A DNA stretch of 64,000 nt from Delphinus delphis (taxonomy: Eukaryota > Chordata > Mammalia > Artiodactyla > Delphinidae): positions 61,636,447-61,700,446 of the forward strand of contig NC_082696.1 in NCBI RefSeq assembly GCF_949987515.2, read 5' to 3'. The position numbers were made by a program, and so were the translations under genes. A model generated the notes under the pieces. That model worked only from the letters and a program-made list of their open reading frames with translations. It did no database searches and was not told the origin of the DNA. Below, in pieces: positions 48,441-59,960 of the stretch. Position 1 is the first letter of the stretch; each line of letters begins with the position of its first letter.

Positions 48441-48644
48441 TTTTTTTTTTTTTTTTTTTTTTTTTGTGGTACGCGGGCCTCTCACTGCCGTGGCCTCTCC
48501 CATTGCGGAGCACAGGCTCCGGACGCGCAGGCTCAGCGGCCCAGCCGCTCCGCGGCATGTGGGATCTTCCCAGACCGGGGCACGAACCCGTGTCCCCTAC
48601 ATCGGCAGGTGGACTCTCAACCACTGCGCCACCAGGGAAGCCCC
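48441..48644 (-). mobile_element. CHR-2 type cetacean SINE, antisense, with 14-bp internal deletion
   Basis: Poly-T run (48441-48465), then 'gtggtacgcgggcctctcac', ending with 'ccaccagggaagcccc'. CpGs are well kept. Compared with the copy at 33047 it lacks 14 bases in the segment 'gctcagc...cccagccgctcc', where the other copy has 'catggctcacggg'. Target-site duplications are not convincing ('aaaagtt' left versus 'agaagttc' right). It sits inside an antisense L2. Frames of 65-78 codons over it are artefacts. Confidence 0.94.
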
Positions 48645-48980
48645 AGAAGTTCATTTTTTAAAAGATCATTATTATTATCATTTGCCACTAACTGAGGTTT
48701 GAAAATCAGTAAGTGGCACAGAATTGTCAAGGAAAGTCAGGACTCCTTTTTTAGAGATTTTAAGGTTTTGAAGGTCTATTAGACATCCAGGTAGAGCTGT
48801 TAAATAGCCTGTGGAGTGTATAAATAGACCAGAGTTTGGACAGAGCTCTGGGCTGTAGATATACAATTTGAGGCTGTCAGCATACTGATGATATTTTAAA
48901 GACATGGGACTTAGTGAGTTCCCTAAGAGAACAAGACTGAGCCCTGAAGCACTCCAGCATTAAGAGAGGACTATTCTAAG
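48645..48980 (-). mobile_element. L2 LINE, antisense, continuation (right part)
   Basis: Continues the same L2 after the SINE: 'ggtctattagacatccaggt', 'gagctctgggctgtagatat', 'ggctgtcagcatactgatga', 'gactgagccctgaagcactc'. The order matches the antisense family body, so the SINE insertion split one element. Confidence 0.65.
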
Positions 48981-50879
48981 ACTGTTAGGGACCCACTTCT
49001 TGATTTAGGCTATATGGCATCAGAGAAAGAAAACGGCAGATGCTGATTTCTAAAACTTGGCACATGGTTTGCTAAAATAGCAGCAGTTTGCTAATGTAAT
49101 GGATCTACTTAACTACAGTCTCTTAGGTCCCTTTAAGGACATCATTGATTCCAGGGTTCATTCTTCTTTGTGTGTGTTCAGCAGTGAAAAAGGAAGAGTA
49201 GTAGAAGCAGGGAGCCAGGTCAATCAGTTTTACTGAGAAATAAAACACATATTCTTTAGTGTTAGTGCAAGCGTGATGGAAGCAAAGGAATGGGTTGGAA
49301 AGGGTAAGGACAGGGATCCCTAGAAGAATAAGACATAAAACATTTAAGAACAACTGGTTTAGGTCTATCAGCAAGAATAAACAACCATTAATTTGCATTC
49401 GGTAATAATTTTAGGCCTGAATTAAATAATAGCAAAGTAAGGTAATATATATTAACTTGTTGGTTTTGATAGAAAAATAATTGTATTTATCATAACTTTG
49501 TTGTTGACACGAAAAGTAAAAATACAATTCCCCCTAATTTAGCAAGAACACTCTTCATGAGGCATTCATGGAGTCCTTGAAACACTGAAATACTATTTAA
49601 TAAAAATCTAATTCATCTTGCCTAATGCCATTCAGTACAACTGTCATTTGGTAAGGCCATCATTAATTACTCAACTGGCAGAAATAATTATTTTTAGATA
49701 CTCTCCTTTTGGCAGCTCAGCAAAAAGAAAGCAAAAATTGCCTCCACAGAATAAGCAACTGGAGGTTTCTTTGTAGTCAGCATTTAAAGGTGACTTCTGA
49801 TTTGTTGTTAAGACACACTCCTCTGGAAAAAGAGCATATAGCACTTTCCCCTCACCCTGTGCTTACTTTACAATTCATTCATGGAAAAATTAGAGGCTCC
49901 ACAACAGCATAATTTCATCCTTGATGTGTGTTCTTATTTATTTATTTATTCAGTTAGTTAGTTAGTTAAAGAACTACACCAAAAATGGCACTAGTGCAAT
50001 GGGATTTTTACTTTCCCCTTACAGAGCAAAGTTGTTGCTGATTATACAGATCTGAAAATGAAAACTCCAAGATAACAAATTTTAAGGATCCAGGACTTTA
50101 GAAGGGAAGTGTACAAGTTGTAAATTGAAATGCCTTAGAATATGTTTCAGGATATGCAAGTCTTAAGCTCCTGTGTGGGGCTGAGTTTCAATTTATAGCT
50201 AATTTTCTCTTCTTTTTTTCCATCAGTACTTGACCTGGATAGCACATACTTGCAAATGAAAGCTATAAAGTTGCCGGAGCACTGTTGTGTGTCCCCAATT
50301 CAGATGAACTGTTTCCTGATCAACCTGCCTTGGTACTTTCACTTACATAGCTCTAGATACAAAGACTTACACTAAATTGCTGGCACCCATTCTTTCTGTA
50401 GTACTTGAGAAGTCTATTCAGTTACTTTTTGGAATGTTGTGTTTCCATTTCAATGAAATTTTAAAATAATTCCCTTAACTCATATCTTAGACCACATTAC
50501 ATCAAATACTGCCAAGTGGGTTTAGTGTTCACAGCTGCTGTGACATCAAACTTGTAAAATAATGAACAAATAATACACATGTTCACATCAAAGAAAGGCC
50601 TAGTTTAAATAGAAAAAAAGAGTGGGGGAATTGAGCCATCTCCTGGACCTAGACAGTATCAATTCACCAAAAACGACCTCTGATGAAGCAGTGAGCATAA
50701 TATTCACCTCTGAACAGCAATGTAATTTCAGAATAAAACATCATCTAAAGCATTAAATTATTTTAATTTTGTTGGGTTTATAGATTTTTTAAAGTTAATT
50801 TATAGATTTTGAAGACAAAAATTATTCATGTAATAATTATATACTATTTAGGAAACACAACAAATATAATTTGATAAAA
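48981..50879. other. Unannotated sequence
   Basis: No gene. Short (TTTA)n and (GTTA)n runs occur around 49935-49968. Frames of 67-91 codons are unsupported. Confidence 0.45.
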
Positions 50880-50934
50880 TATGGCAGAGTGAAACTGGAC
50901 TACCAAAGTCCTGAAGCTATTATCCAGTGAAATT

Positions 50935-50935
<1 letters not shown>

Positions 50936-50982
<47 letters not shown>
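50936..50982 (+). repeat. (AC)23 microsatellite
   Basis: 47 bases of uninterrupted alternating A and C. Confidence 0.98.
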
Positions 50983-50983
<1 letters not shown>

Positions 50984-51158
50984 CAAAGAAAATCTCATAC
51001 CATTCTGGAAGGCATTATGGAGTGCCTAACCCTGCCATCCAAATCCAAAATAATAGAGGGGAACATGATGAATCAAAAAAAGAAAAATTCCATAAATTAT
51101 CAATGATACCCCATGGTTTAGGGAGAATGAATATGTAGATAGACTGCAGGGGGTGTGT

Positions 51159-51263
51159 GAAAGAGGACGTGGGGAGGTAGAGGGAGAGAAAGAAAGAGAA
51201 GGAGAGGGAAGGTGGGGGAAGAGAAGGGAAGGAAAAGGAGGAAGAGAGGGAGAGAGAGAGAAT
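51159..51263 (+). repeat. Polypurine tract (GA/GGGA/GGAA)
   Basis: About 105 bases almost entirely A and G. The few pyrimidines lie near its left end, before a long pure purine stretch. Confidence 0.95.
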
Positions 51264-51552
51264 ACGAATACATACAGAAGTCCTTTAACATACAAAAATA
51301 TCTGAAGAGCCTATTAGGGGTGGGAAATACTACCATGGCTTCAAGGTTTCGATAGATCCGTGGTAAAATCAGAAGTGATGTAGAACTTGAGGGTTGCACT
51401 ACCACTTGGGAATAGGACACAGTCACCTACTAATGAAGTGAAATCTTTATATAGTTTTTTAAAAAATCTACCTAACCAGTAAGCATTTCAAGTTCTCTAA
51501 CAAAAATGGTTCCCAGCCCTAGTTGTATCCATAACCATATGAAAACATATTA

Positions 51553-51636
51553 TGAGAGAAAAGAAAGAGGGAAGGAGGGAAGGAAGGGAGGGAGGGAGGG
51601 AGGAAGGGAGGAAGGGAGGGAGGGAGGGAGGGAGAA
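51553..51636 (+). repeat. (GGGA)/(GGAA) tetranucleotide polypurine tract
   Basis: 84 bases of pure purine with regular 'aggg' and 'agga' units. A 60-codon 'protein' over it is a translation of the repeat. Confidence 0.97.
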
Positions 51637-52730
51637 AATCCAGCAAAAGAGAAAGAATCATGTTTGTTTATAAACTCCCTAAGAGTACCTCCTACGTTAG
51701 AAGAATTTCACAAGGACCTAGTTCAGTAGAGTAAGGGTTCAAAAGCACATTAAGAAAATAGAGAATAGATTTTTGAGCTATGGAAACATATTGAGGAACA
51801 AATCAATACCATTAATTGAACAAATAAAAGAATTGGAAAAAACAGGATCAGAAAAGTTGAGGATGAAACTCAAATAACTGCCACAGAAGAAAGTCATGAG
51901 ATTATTCTGAATGCAGAGGGAAATAAAAAAGATAAAGACAGTAAAGCATTAGGAAGATAGAAAGGACAGAAAGAATACATTGCGTCATAAGTACGAGTGC
52001 TGTTGCTGCTCTTGAATGTTCAACAAATAGAACAGTCAAAATATGTTCACAGAGACAGTAGTCAAAATCTTTCTATGAAATGAAAAACTAATTTTGATAT
52101 TATAAAAAGTCATACAGGCTCTACAAAAATTGATACAAAGTGGTATACACTGAGACATGTTCTAGTTTAGTTACTGAATTTCAAAAATAACAAGAAATTT
52201 TCATGCACACAGCAAGATAACAAGTTAATAAAAGATGAAAAATCAAGTTTGCCTCAGACTTTCCAAAGTGAGATTTAGTATCATAAGAAAAGAGAGCAAT
52301 ATCTACAAAGTTCCAAGGAGAAATATCCAAAACTATAGTCAATTTATAATTCAAGTTCAAAGGTAATTTATATTTATAAAGGCAGTAGACAGTTATTATC
52401 AGGCACAAAAGAGCACAGGGAAATCCCTTATATTCCTCTTGGAAAGCACCTTGCTGTCCCAATTCAGCAAACCAGATGATGAGTCAAAATTTAGAAATCA
52501 GGAATAGAGTATAGTAATGGAAAAATGGACTGAGAGCAATCAACAATCCCTTACTCAGCTTAATCAACGGAAGGCTTTATTCCTACAGAAAAGAATGCAA
52601 GTGTTATAAACTTGATAAATCAAAAATAAAGATAGACCATCTTAAAGCAGATAGTGGTGGAAGGAAAGAAAAAAAACATGTAAGTGCTGATTTCTCATCT
52701 TTTGTAGGGGGGAGTCATTTTGATAACATA

Positions 52731-54372
52731 AAATTTAAACTTGGAGGGAAAATAACAGCTCCAGCTCTAAATTGTCTATCACAATCTCTTCTTCTTAATC
52801 TAAAAGGAATATTTTAGGCATTACAGTCTTTTTTGTTTTTTAAACAAGGAAACATTTATCTGAAACTTCAGTTTCTTTTCAATTCCTTTTTATCCTAACA
52901 ATTCAAGAAATATTAAATGTAATGTCTTTCAATGAAATACATAGATATGACCTCATTTTTAAATAAAATTTATTGATCTATAAATTACTTAATTTTTCAG
53001 TACACATGCTTAGAAAAAAACTGGAATGATGCTCTGTTTCATTTTCTTTCTTGAGGATGTGACACTTGGATTTTAAAAAAAATATTTATATAGTTTGTAT
53101 TGATTAACTAAAAATTAAGCCTTGTGATTTTATATAAATCCTATAAAATCATCACCCAAAATGAAAAGAGGTCTATATAATACTTCTGTCTGTGTAACAT
53201 GCCTCTAGGTGGTAAAACTGGTAGACATTGGTCTGGGTAATAAAACATGGAGGATATTTTTTTTCACAGAATTTTTAGGTTCAGATATCATGGCATGTGC
53301 TATTTTATATTTTACCTTAGTCTCACCTCGTGAAAATGTCTGGTAAGTGGTTTTTTCAGATTTTTTAAGGTTGAGCAAAAGCAGTCAATCTCTGTGTTTA
53401 GATGCCATAACCAGGACCATTTTGATTCTGCCAAGATTTCCAGAGTCTTTGCATCTTACTTATTATATGTAATAAATATCCACATGGTAGATCAGTAGCA
53501 AGGGTCATCTTGCTTTATTGCTTGGCTTTATCTAACTAGTACCAGTACCGAAGAGAGCCACTAATAACCTGATGGAAATTAAGAGGACAGAGAAGGAAAG
53601 CAATATTCATCTTTAATATATATGTGTAAGGTAAAGTAATGATTTTGAGATTGAAAACCCGAAAAGTAGGGCAAATATTCAAATCTCCTTCATCCTAATG
53701 GACAAATCCACTGCCTGACAGTGAGCTGTTGTATCTTGTCAGCTGCAGCAGTAACCTTTAGACTTGATGCTGAAATCAATACACCACAACAAGCTCTCTG
53801 TCAGAAGGCAAACACACATCCATCTGCCCTTCAAGAATCTTCAGTGAATATTGCATGAACTCATTTACCCCACGATCCTTATCTTTAGAACGTCTAGAAG
53901 TTGTACTTCTAAAAACTTCATAATAACTACTCTCTAAACATATTTACTTAAATTTTGCTTTTTGTTTTTGGTAGAAGAGTGATTTCTGAAAAGTGATTTT
54001 AAGACAATTGCCTTCCTGGAATCTTACTGGATATTTTCTAAATGCCTGAAATATTGTTTCTATTTAAAGTAACATTCTCCAAAATAAATGAATGAAAAGG
54101 GTAGCAGAATTCCTGCTTGTGTGTCATTGGCATCTTTGAAATTCTCTTCCTATCTTTCATTCCTGAAACAAAATTATCATTTAGGGGAACAAGTTAGTGT
54201 GTGTGCTGGCTGGGCTGGGTGGAGGAGGAAAAAAAAATATCAATTAAAATAACAATTCAATTTTAGAATATCCAAAACTCCCTGCCTTGAACAATTGCTC
54301 TTTCCCTTTTTCCTTCCTTCCTCCCTTCTTTCCTTCCTCTAACCCTCCCTTCTCTTCATTTTTTCTAATTTG
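52731..54372. other. Unannotated AT-rich sequence
   Basis: No gene or confident repeat. A pyrimidine run occurs near 54301-54357. Confidence 0.45.
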
Positions 54373-54475
54373 TTTTGTAAACATTTACTGAACACTGTGC
54401 CCAGACATTGTGCTAAGAGCTGGGAATAAAAAGAGAATCAGCATACTCCATGCTCTTGCTTATCTCAAATCCAAT
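54373..54475 (-). mobile_element. L2 3' end, antisense
   Basis: 'aacatttactgaacactgtg' with 'cccagacattgtgctaagag' and 'ctgggaataaaaagagaatc' is the complement of the L2 3' terminus. Confidence 0.6.
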
Positions 54476-54659
54476 TCTGGCTAAGTATTGCTGAGAGTCA
54501 AAGACTACAAGGCTTGGAGGTCTGTGATTCTGTGTTTCTGAGGTAAAGGAACACATTTTACAAATGACTGAAATGAATTTTTGATATATATATAGATGAA
54601 ATATATATGTTGAGCACCTGCAATGTGTTTCAAACATATTGTACTCATTCTCTCCTCTA

Positions 54660-54985
54660 AGCTTTCAACCTTGCTCTTCTCTGGAATGTACCTTTATACC
54701 TTTTCCAGATAGAAGAATCCTTCATTTCCTTCAACGTGCATCTCAATCATGAAAACGTCTTTAAATTCAGGAGGCCACATTAAATTTTGCATCGATAAAC
54801 AGATCATTTATAGATGGTTGACATAATTTAGCAGTTAACCTATATTGCATTCTTCGCATGTTAGTTTTATGTCCCCTGACTGGATGTGATGACCAGGAGA
54901 GAAGATTTTGTGTTCTTATAGTACTGAAGAGAATGCAATACATAGTAGGAGCTTGAGAACTACTTATTCATTGAAGTATTTGCTT
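54660..54985 (+). mobile_element. L2 3' region, sense
   Basis: Follows the L2 3' UTR order: 'tctctggaatgtacctttat', 'ccttcaacgtgcatctcaat', 'gtcccctgactggatgtgat' and 'gaatgcaatacatagtagga', ending 'ttattcattgaag'. It is opposite in orientation to the L2 piece just upstream, so they are separate insertions or an inversion. Confidence 0.55.
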
Positions 54986-56559
54986 TTCTAAATACATTTA
55001 TAAAGAGGTGTTGGGAGTAGAGTTTTCACATTTAGAAAGAAAAACAGAACATTCAGTTAAATTTGAATTTCAGATAAAGAATGAATTTTTTTTGCATATA
55101 AGCATGTCCCAAATATTGCACAAGGCATACTTTTACTACTAGAAATTATTTGTTTATCTTAAATTCAAATTTAGCTGTGCAAACTGTATTTTATCTGGCA
55201 AACTTCACTGGAAGAAAATTTTACACTTGTGTTAGATGCTTCTGTCAGTAGATTAGAAGCACATTATATAGATATAGTCATAATATTCAAAAGCACAAAT
55301 ACATGGAGTAGGGTTTATTTTTTGGAGGGAGGGACTGTTTTTCTTTTATAGTGTGTGTGTATGCACTTGGGTGTATGTGTATGTGTGCACACACCTGCAT
55401 ATGAGCATGTGCCTGTGTGCAGAGGAAGAAGGGCACCTAGCTCTACTTTCAGGTTGTACAGCACATAGAATGGCAATAGGAAGCAATGACTCATTCACAG
55501 AGGCACATGAATATGACCCAGATATAATCAGATGCTAAAAGATTATTGCTTGAAAAGGTTAAGATCCATTATTGTAGAAAAAGACACATAAGCCTTTCAT
55601 AAGCTGCATTTCATTTGAAAATAAAGATCGCTATTTCAGATTAATTTCAGTGTATTTTCTTTTCTTTAATTATTATTTGACTATTTTGCCAAATCATGGC
55701 TAAAAATGTGGGCAATTTTTTTTATTGCATTTGGACTTCGTCAAAGTGTTGGGTTCAGAGAAATGTTTTCTGCCAAGTTCCTCTATGCTCATGCCAGGTA
55801 ATTTTCAATTGGTTTATAAGCCCATATGTATTTTAAATGAAAGGAATACATACATTTTAGATTCCTTTACCCTTAACTCACCCAGGTGGTTCAGAAGATA
55901 TCCAATAAACCTTTGATTCATGTTATAAGAAATAGATTGCTTAAAGGTTTTGGAAGTCAAGAAGCAAGTCACCTCATTTGCAAAAAGTGGACCCAAATGT
56001 TCCAACTATACGAACGATGATAGCAAGAGTTGCATTCTCTAGAGGTTAGAATGAAGTTTTGGACTGAAACTCACTGAGGTAAATTTAGTGCTTGGTTAAA
56101 TATTCAAGCCTAATATTACTATACTCTACATTTAATATCTACATGTCTTGGATCATACTAACTTCATTAACCTAAGTGATATGTATAGCCTACTACTAAC
56201 CTCAAGTACTTACCATCCACATATGAAGATATTGAAAACGGTATTACATTCTTGCTCAATACTGGATTATTTTAGTATGTGAAATTGCTTTTATGGTGCA
56301 TTGGAAGTCAGTGATATAGATGTAACTAGAAAGCACAAGGAACTATTTAACCCCACTGTGCACACCTGAGTCATTTTGCAGAGCATTTAATATCTAGAGT
56401 ATGATTAACAACATATAATAATATTTTTTACTTTGTTTTTTTATAAATCGTATTCTAGATATGAAACTCTGTGAAAACTCAGTTGTATACAGCATTTAAC
56501 AATTTTCTATATCCAAATATATTTCAAATTTTAATCCCTATTAACTACTCAGTGGAAAT
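54986..56559. other. Unannotated sequence with a TG-rich patch
   Basis: 55351-55410 is TG/CA-rich. No gene recognised. Confidence 0.45.
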
Positions 56560-56965
56560 TCATTTTCAGCCAAGGCAACCCCCTTTTTCCCAGGGCTGGG
56601 TCAAATATTTGGGGGTGAGGGAGCTTATAGTGCCAAGGTTTCGTGGGAGGTGCTATTTATCCTTCTGCATCTGGCATCCAGGAAGAGAGCCACTATCTGC
56701 TGCTTGGTCTTCTGTCCACAAAGTTTGCTGCTGAGAGATTTCTTGTTCCTGTTTCCATGTCCCTTTGGTTCTAGTGGAGTTCTACGTTATGTCTACCACC
56801 CTAAAGGATACGGAAATCCTGATTCTCCCATGGCACTTTTGGGCGTGGAAATCTTTCATTCCTGCCCTGCATCCTGAGTTATCTGTCAATGAATCAGGAC
56901 ACTGGACCTGCCAACACTTATGTGCTAATATTTCCCGTTACTTTTCTTGTTTCTGCCTAGATTGA
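56560..56965. other. GC-elevated segment with overlapping frames
   Basis: More G+C than its flanks. Frames of 87, 75 and 66 codons overlap on the plus strand in different registers, and none has an identifiable motif. It may be an unrecognised old LTR or unique sequence. Confidence 0.3.
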
Positions 56966-56967
56966 GG

Positions 56968-57010
56968 AAAGCGTGTGTATGTTTGTGTGTGTGTACGTCT
57001 GTACGCACGT
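56968..57010 (+). repeat. TG-rich low-complexity patch
   Basis: 'gtgtgtatgtttgtgtgtgt' followed by 'gtacgtctgtacgcacg'. Confidence 0.7.
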
Positions 57011-58479
57011 TTTCTTTTTGTGATGATCTTTGTCAGGAAAACACAATCTAGCTCTCTTTTGATGTTTTATGATATGCTTTGTCTAAGCCAGCAGATCTCT
57101 GCATCTCTAAAAACTAAGGTTTTTGTAAATCCAAGCCAGGAAAAGCACAAACTACCAACTGGCCTAAATATTTGAGTTAGTCTGAGGATTGCACAGTAGT
57201 GAGAAAAGAAGCGTTATTCTGAGAAGCAAAATATCTCAACAGCTCTAACCTTCACTTTTAGAAGGAATTCATTCCCATTATTTAGTAATCTATAAAAACT
57301 ATGTAGAGAATGCTTTAGCAGTAAAACAGTACTACAACTATGGACTTAAAAATCTATAAATCCAAGGTCATAGAAAAAAGGTTTGAATGATTCTTATTCC
57401 AAAATGTAAAAAAAATTAAAAACATTACTATAGAGTTACTTTGAAATTAGCCTAAGACTTAGTAGATGTTGGTGGTGGCAGTCTGCTCTGGATGAGTGGG
57501 GTGGGGATGGTTCAGTTTGTCATGCTCAGACTTATACTCCATAGAATGACTTCTGATTATTCAGGAAGGAAAATAGATTATCCTGATGCCTACTACAAAG
57601 ACTGGAAATAAATCTGAGAATTAAAGAGAAGATGGGACACATTCAAGATTAAGAAAATTAGGAAAGTATCTGTTTAAAATATATTATGTGGATTTAATGG
57701 GCTTTATAACTCAGGGTCTTTTTAGTTAGGAGAGATTTAGGACTGTTCACTTTTAGGTTCCAAGTTGCATCCATAGATACAGACTCAAATACCTTCAGGA
57801 TCCAGACAAGTGACTTAAATGTGAATAGGACCTAATTTTAATCCCACAGGAGTTCATGGGCACTGGAAATGTACTTTTTGTTCTGTGAAAAGATTCACTA
57901 TTCATGCCAAACAAAACATGTCTGCAGGTAACACTGGTGACTTTCAGGTCATTGTCAAAGCCACCATACATCTTGAAAATGATTTGGAAGAATTTGCAAA
58001 TGAATTATGAAATAATTGGAGTGTTTTATAAATTATAATATCTAGACATGAAATTTTAAGAAGGAAATTCCAAATCTATTAATTTCATTATTATTAAAAA
58101 AAAATACTTTCGTGCTCCGCCTCCCCACTTTGAGAGTCTGCAACACTTTCCTTACAGTCCTCCATTTATCTTTTCAAAAAAGTCAATAGCACTAGACTGT
58201 TATAAAGCAGGAATTATTAATTTTTTAAAATGTGATTCTCACTCTATGAAATTAGTGATGATATTAAGCTGGAGGGTCGACTAGAATAAAGTGGGAAAAC
58301 TGTTTAAACCTATGTTAATAGATGGTGAGATACTGAAACACTTATCATAGCTAACATTGCTTGGTTTTCTGACAAATTTGGATGTACAGGTTTCATAGTC
58401 ACCTTCCTACCATTGCTATTCCTATTGTATATCATTGGAAGCGAGTTTTAAAATGATCCGTCTTATTTCTACAGATCGT
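57011..58479. other. Unannotated AT-rich sequence
   Basis: Nothing recognised. Confidence 0.5.
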
Positions 58480-58635
58480 TACATTTTCCACATTGCACTT
58501 TAATATGTTTTCTCATTTGAGCTACTCAACCGTATCTTATCATTACTTGCACTTTATGTATGAGGAAACTGAGGTTCTTAGGAAGTTAACTGATTTCCTT
58601 AAATTCAGCCATCTGATCAAGAGTAGGAAGAAAAC
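58480..58635 (+). mobile_element. MIR SINE fragment
   Basis: 'ttttctcatttgagctactc', 'atgtatgaggaaactgaggt' and 'agttaactgatttccttaaa' follow the MIR core in sense orientation. Confidence 0.65.
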
Positions 58636-59784
58636 ACAAATATGAGTTTTTTCTACTTTAGACTCTGGATGTTTTCAAACATGCCTTGTGACTGTAGTGG
58701 AAATGTAGTTGTATTATACTGTCTTTCTTAGAAATATTTTTTTCAGCTTTTTTATTTCACTGGTTTTTCCCAGATATCTGTAAAGGAGACATGATTTGCC
58801 TCGTTGGAAAGAGAAATTTAGGAAATTTAAGTTACTAGAAATCAGGCAGTGATTAGGCCAGACTCGACAGAAAATGGTTTCCTGGCTCCTGTCTGGAAGT
58901 TTCCTTATCTGTTCTAGCTTGAGCTTGCAAGAAAGCAAGAGCTCTTTATTTAGCTTGATATAATTATTCTGAGTTCTTTCACCCATGGACTAAATGGCTC
59001 TGTAGTTTACATGCTCTTTTACTTACAGTTTATGGTTTTAATTATAGCTTTCATCACTTCCTTTGACTTTTTAACCACCTGTCATTCCTTTGCAAGATTC
59101 TTTCTTTCCCATTGGCCGTTGACGGCAATGTTGCAGATACTTTAGCTCAGTGTTCTTGTTCCGTTTATGTTAATGAGGAATCTTACACTTCTAACATGAT
59201 ATTTAGGATGGAATTCAGTGAAGTTAATCATATTCCCTGCATAATGTAATTCTGAACTCCCTGATATGAAAATAGCATTAGTATTTTCTATAATTTTATG
59301 TTTGCTCTCTCATTACTTTTGAGGTTCAAACAGATTTAGTTTAGATGACCTGAAGTTCAAGGTTTTCCTAAGTGAACTGAATGAATTACCTCTGCTCTCC
59401 ACTTAGCAATGATGTTCATAAACTGACAATGAAGTGCGATGACAGTCTCCTAAGGGTAGGAAACCAGGCACGATGCTTGTCAACACCATTACACATTCCT
59501 TGATTTGTTTGTATTTTTTCACTGGTTCTTTGTTCATGAAAGTCATATCACAAACTAATCCTATAGGATCTTGAGGTCAGCGAGGATTTTATTAGCTTTT
59601 CTCACATTTCAAGTTTTTGACGAGAAAACATAAAAAGAAGGAAATACAACTATTTCTTAAGCAGAAAGAGTCTTTTTCTTTATGTACCACCTATGTATTC
59701 ATGTGGAATTGGAAATATTGATTTTTGAAAACAGTGATGGAATTTTTTTTCTAGGCTTCTCTGTGGGTCCATGGTGTAACAGAA
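58636..59784. other. Unannotated sequence
   Basis: Nothing recognised. Confidence 0.5.
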
Positions 59785-59960
59785 CAAAGACACCAGAATC
59801 AGCCATAGATTTGTCTAGTGGATATACTCCTACCTCGACAAACTACCTAACCTCTCTTAGTTTCATCTGAGAGACCGGGACATTCATACCTATCTGACAA
59901 GTGTTGCCATGAAGATCAAATGTGATAATGTACATTGCAGCTCCTCAATGAAATTAGTGG
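59785..59960 (-). mobile_element. MIR SINE, antisense
   Basis: 'aactacctaacctctcttag' then 'tttcatctgagagaccggga', 'cattcatacctatctgacaa' and 'gtgttgccatgaagatcaaa' follow the complement of the MIR core (cctctctgagcctcag, taaaatgggga, tacctacctcat, ggttgttgtgaggattaaat). Confidence 0.75.

Larger units (their letters stand above)
50880..52730 (+). mobile_element. HAL1/old L1 ORF1-type LINE fragment
   Basis: A diverged sense copy of a HAL1- or L1ME-like element. The best part is 52100-52520: 'gacatgttctagtttagtta', 'ctgaatttcaaaaataacaa', 'tcaagtttgcctcagacttt', 'gagcaatatctacaaagttc' and 'ttatcaggcacaaaagagca'. These follow the C-terminal ORF1 region of old L1. Upstream text (50881-51110, 51750-51990) fits its 5' part. 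All frames are broken. One dinucleotide and two polypurine tracts interrupt it. Confidence 0.55.

Noticed and set aside
51552..51734. Apparent Arg/Glu/Gly-rich small protein
   Set aside because: It is simply the translated GGGA/GGAA polypurine repeat.
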